Source: Lentisphaeria bacterium
GTDB taxonomy: Bacteria; Verrucomicrobiota; Lentisphaeria; Oligosphaerales; Oligosphaeraceae
Direction: 5' to 3'
Length of the DNA stretch: 7,937 nt
NCBI GenBank assembly: GCA_028699735.1
Contig: JAQVUB010000100.1
Span: 1 to 7,937, forward strand
Below the pieces are notes generated by a model. It ran no database searches, was not told the DNA's origin, and saw nothing but the letters and a program-made list of their open reading frames with translations. Below, one piece after another: positions 6,199 through 7,937 of the stretch; the stretch's first letter is position 1, and every line of letters begins with the position of its first letter. Position numbers and translations under genes: made by a program.

Positions 6199-6319
6199 CA
6201 ACGAAAAGACACGAAAAAGCACGAAAAAAAAATTCATGGAAGCGGCGTTGACTGCTCGCTTACGTCACTCTTTCCATGAATTTTTTTTTCGTGCTTTTTC
6301 GTGTCTTTTCGTTGTTAAA
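6194..6319 (+). repeat. palindromic repeat, copy 3, perfect 48-nt arms, between convergent genes
   Basis: Arm 6194-6241 is the exact reverse complement of arm 6272-6319 (48 of 48 positions), around a 30-nt loop (6242-6271) that begins GCGGCGTTGACTGCT. The arms contain A-tracts at 6203-6206, 6213-6217 and 6224-6232, roughly one helical turn apart, and begin TTTAACAACG. The plus-strand gene gspE stops inside the left arm. The minus-strand recQ-family gene reads through the whole right arm and stops in the loop. The position suits a bidirectional transcript-end hairpin, and in RNA the stem would be a long duplex. The termination role is inference, since no U-run follows the stem on either strand. 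Confidence 0.93.
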
Positions 6320-7937
6320 AAAGAGCTTGAGTTCCAGTGGGATTTTTCCCTTCAGTGCGTCGAGTCCTTTTCTGCTTAGTTCGAGGCAGGGATATTCCCC
6401 GTTGCCGGTTTGCAGGTAGCCTTGCATTTCCAGAGCATGGAGCAGGTCTTCGGTTTGCTTTTCCCCATAGCTTTGCAGGCGTCCCCGGCTGGGATGCTGA
6501 TGCAAAGCCATATTGCTGTCATCGGCTCCCAGCAGCATTCCCAGAAAACGCCGCCGCCCGAATTCGCCGTCAACCAGTTCCAGAGCCTGCAAAATCCGCT
6601 TGGCCTGGGCAATATCTGCCGGGCTGGCAGAACGCGACAGATTGGCATTGGTTCCGGCGCAAAAATCGCAGCAGCCGCAATGCCACGATCCGATCTTCTC
6701 GCCAAAATATCCAATGATATAGGCCTGACGGCACTTTCTCGTAGTGCAGTACGATTGCACCCTGGCCAGCCGCGTTTCATCAAGAGCCCTTTTCTTTTTC
6801 AGCATTTTCAGATCGATCTGCAGGGGATCCTGGCAGCCGGTCTCGGTCAGGTGCAAGCAATCTCCTGGTTCGATCGCTTCCCAGAGCAAAGAGTCCTTGT
6901 TCAGATGCGACAGCACGCGTTCAACCTGATCCCTGCGTAAACCGCAGAAAGCCGACAACTCCACAATCGAGCAGGGCAGGCTGCTGAGGTGATTTGCTGA
7001 AAAGACGCTTGCCATGCGGGAAAGGAAGATCGAGCGCTGGGTCTGCACACCCTGATGTTCCGCAAGCAGGGTTGCAAGCGGTGCCAGAAAGGAAAGCTCC
7101 CCCTGGCCGCCAGGCTGATAACAACGTTCGACGATTCCGTGACGTTCCAGTATCCGGATCGCTGATCGCAACTGCGATTCCGAGTCCGCCATCGGAAACA
7201 AAGGCAGCAGTTTGCTCGGATTGCAGTAAATATCCGGTCCGTCCGGTTTAAATTGCTTCAGCAGATAGCGATGCAGGCTGACCAGCAGTTCCGGTGCGGG
7301 ATTATTGATGTTCAGCAAGTAATTCTGAATATGGAAATCGGCAGGAGCATTCAGCAGAATACAGGATGCAGCAGCCCCGTCACGTCCTGCCCGCCCCGCT
7401 TCCTGATAATACGCCTCGAGGCTGCCCGGAATGTTAAAATGGATGACCTGACGGATGTCCGGACGGTCAATGCCCATTCCGAAGGCGTTGGTAGCCACCA
7501 GAACAGGGCAGGGCGACTGACTGAAATAATCCTGGGTAATGCGACGTTCCTGATCCCTGATGCCGGCATGATAAAAACGCAGTGAAAATTCGCGTGCAAC
7601 CCATTCGGCTTCCTTGCGCGATGAGGTATAGATCAACGTGGGCTGCTTCGCTGCCAATGCGCGCCGCACCACTGCTGCCTTGTCATCTTTGCTACGGCAG
7701 TAGATCACGGAAAACGACAGATTCTCCCGTTTAAAGCCGGAGACCACATCCAGCATCCCCGGGCGCTGCAGCTGTAACCGGATATCTTCGCGTACTTCCG
7801 GGGTCGCAGTGGCGGTGAATGCGCAAAGTTGTACGCTGGCGATTGCTGGAAACTGCCCCCAGATGCGCTGGTAATCCGGGCGGAAATCATGTCCCCACTG
7901 GCTGATGCAGTGCGCTTCATCAACTACCAGAAGACTC
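6260..7937 (-). CDS. recQ: RecQ-family ATP-dependent DNA helicase (5' end outside window)
   Basis: This is a 3'-5' DNA helicase fragment; 558 residues are visible and the frame is open to the right edge. Numbering from the first visible residue, motif II is DEAHCISQWGHDFRPDY at about 6-22 and motif III is TATAT at 41-45. Motif IV is TLIYTSSRKEAE at about 100. Motif V is VLVATNAFGMGIDRP from 145. Motif VI is QEAGRAGRDG at 178-187. About 205 residues then separate motif VI from the zinc site, far more than in E. coli RecQ, and include a winged-helix-like part (SQLRSAIRILERHGIVE). The zinc cysteines are at about 402, 420, 423 and 426 (CRQ...YFGE...CGCCDFC). An RQC-like winged helix spans about 440-535. 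No HRDC domain follows. The last 19 residues (540-558) come from the palindrome and are unlikely to be native RecQ sequence. Motif I and the rest of the N-terminus lie outside the window. Confidence 0.92.
   Translation of the reverse strand, partial: SLLVVDEAHCISQWGHDFRPDYQRIWGQFPAIASVQLCAFTATATPEVREDIRLQLQRPGMLDVVSGFKRENLSFSVIYCRSKDDKAAVVRRALAAKQPTLIYTSSRKEAEWVAREFSLRFYHAGIRDQERRITQDYFSQSPCPVLVATNAFGMGIDRPDIRQVIHFNIPGSLEAYYQEAGRAGRDGAAASCILLNAPADFHIQNYLLNINNPAPELLVSLHRYLLKQFKPDGPDIYCNPSKLLPLFPMADSESQLRSAIRILERHGIVERCYQPGGQGELSFLAPLATLLAEHQGVQTQRSIFLSRMASVFSANHLSSLPCSIVELSAFCGLRRDQVERVLSHLNKDSLLWEAIEPGDCLHLTETGCQDPLQIDLKMLKKKRALDETRLARVQSYCTTRKCRQAYIIGYFGEKIGSWHCGCCDFCAGTNANLSRSASPADIAQAKRILQALELVDGEFGRRRFLGMLLGADDSNMALHQHPSRGRLQSYGEKQTEDLLHALEMQGYLQTGNGEYPCLELSRKGLDALKGKIPLELKLFFNNEKTRKSTKKKFMERVT

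Noticed and set aside
5860..6237. Minus-strand open frame antisense to the end of gspE
   Set aside because: It starts inside the palindrome arm and is otherwise antisense to the intact zinc and C-terminal region of GspE; no family features.
88..6319. Insertion sequence or composite transposon bounded by the palindromes
   Set aside because: No transposase is encoded, the copies are full palindromes rather than ends of one element, and the enclosed genes are a coherent secretion operon.

Overview
The window (about 7.9 kb, GC-moderate genes separated by very AT-rich palindromes) comes from a Gram-negative bacterium. It carries an outer-membrane secretin with a lipoprotein signal. The layout (PilO-like and PilP/GspC-like genes ahead of a GspD-type secretin and a GspE ATPase, weak Shine-Dalgarno use, cacgaaaa-type intergenic palindromes) would fit a member of the PVC group, such as Lentisphaerota or Kiritimatiellota. 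That placement is an inference from general resemblance and was not tested by any search.

Layout. Positions 1-49 may hold the last codons of an upstream gene. A degenerate palindrome (88-219) leads into four plus-strand genes. The first is a GspM/PilO-like assembly protein (240-869). It overlaps by ATGA with a GspC/PilP-like inner-membrane protein (866-1885). Then come a GspD-type secretin (2013-4361) and a GspE ATPase (4546-6198). A recQ-family helicase gene runs on the minus strand from beyond the right edge and converges on gspE, ending at 6260. No tRNA, rRNA, CRISPR array or transposase gene is visible, and no stretch over 300 bases lacks a gene.

The four plus-strand genes fit one envelope machine. 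The GspM/PilO-like and GspC/PilP-like proteins would form the inner-membrane and periplasmic link. GspD would be the outer-membrane channel, and GspE the cytoplasmic ATPase that drives pseudopilus assembly. GspF, the pseudopilins and the prepilin peptidase are not in the window and cannot lie directly after gspE, because recQ converges there.

The most unusual content is between the genes. Every intergenic gap contains an inverted repeat. Three copies of one roughly 125-130 bp palindrome family lie at 88-219, 4377-4501 and 6194-6319, all in the same orientation and with a conserved asymmetric loop. The third copy has 48-nt arms that match perfectly. A different element, a palindrome built of 7-bp units, lies at 1873-1940. 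Three genes end inside these repeats: the GspC-like gene, gspE and recQ. The last 19 residues of RecQ are encoded by palindrome sequence.
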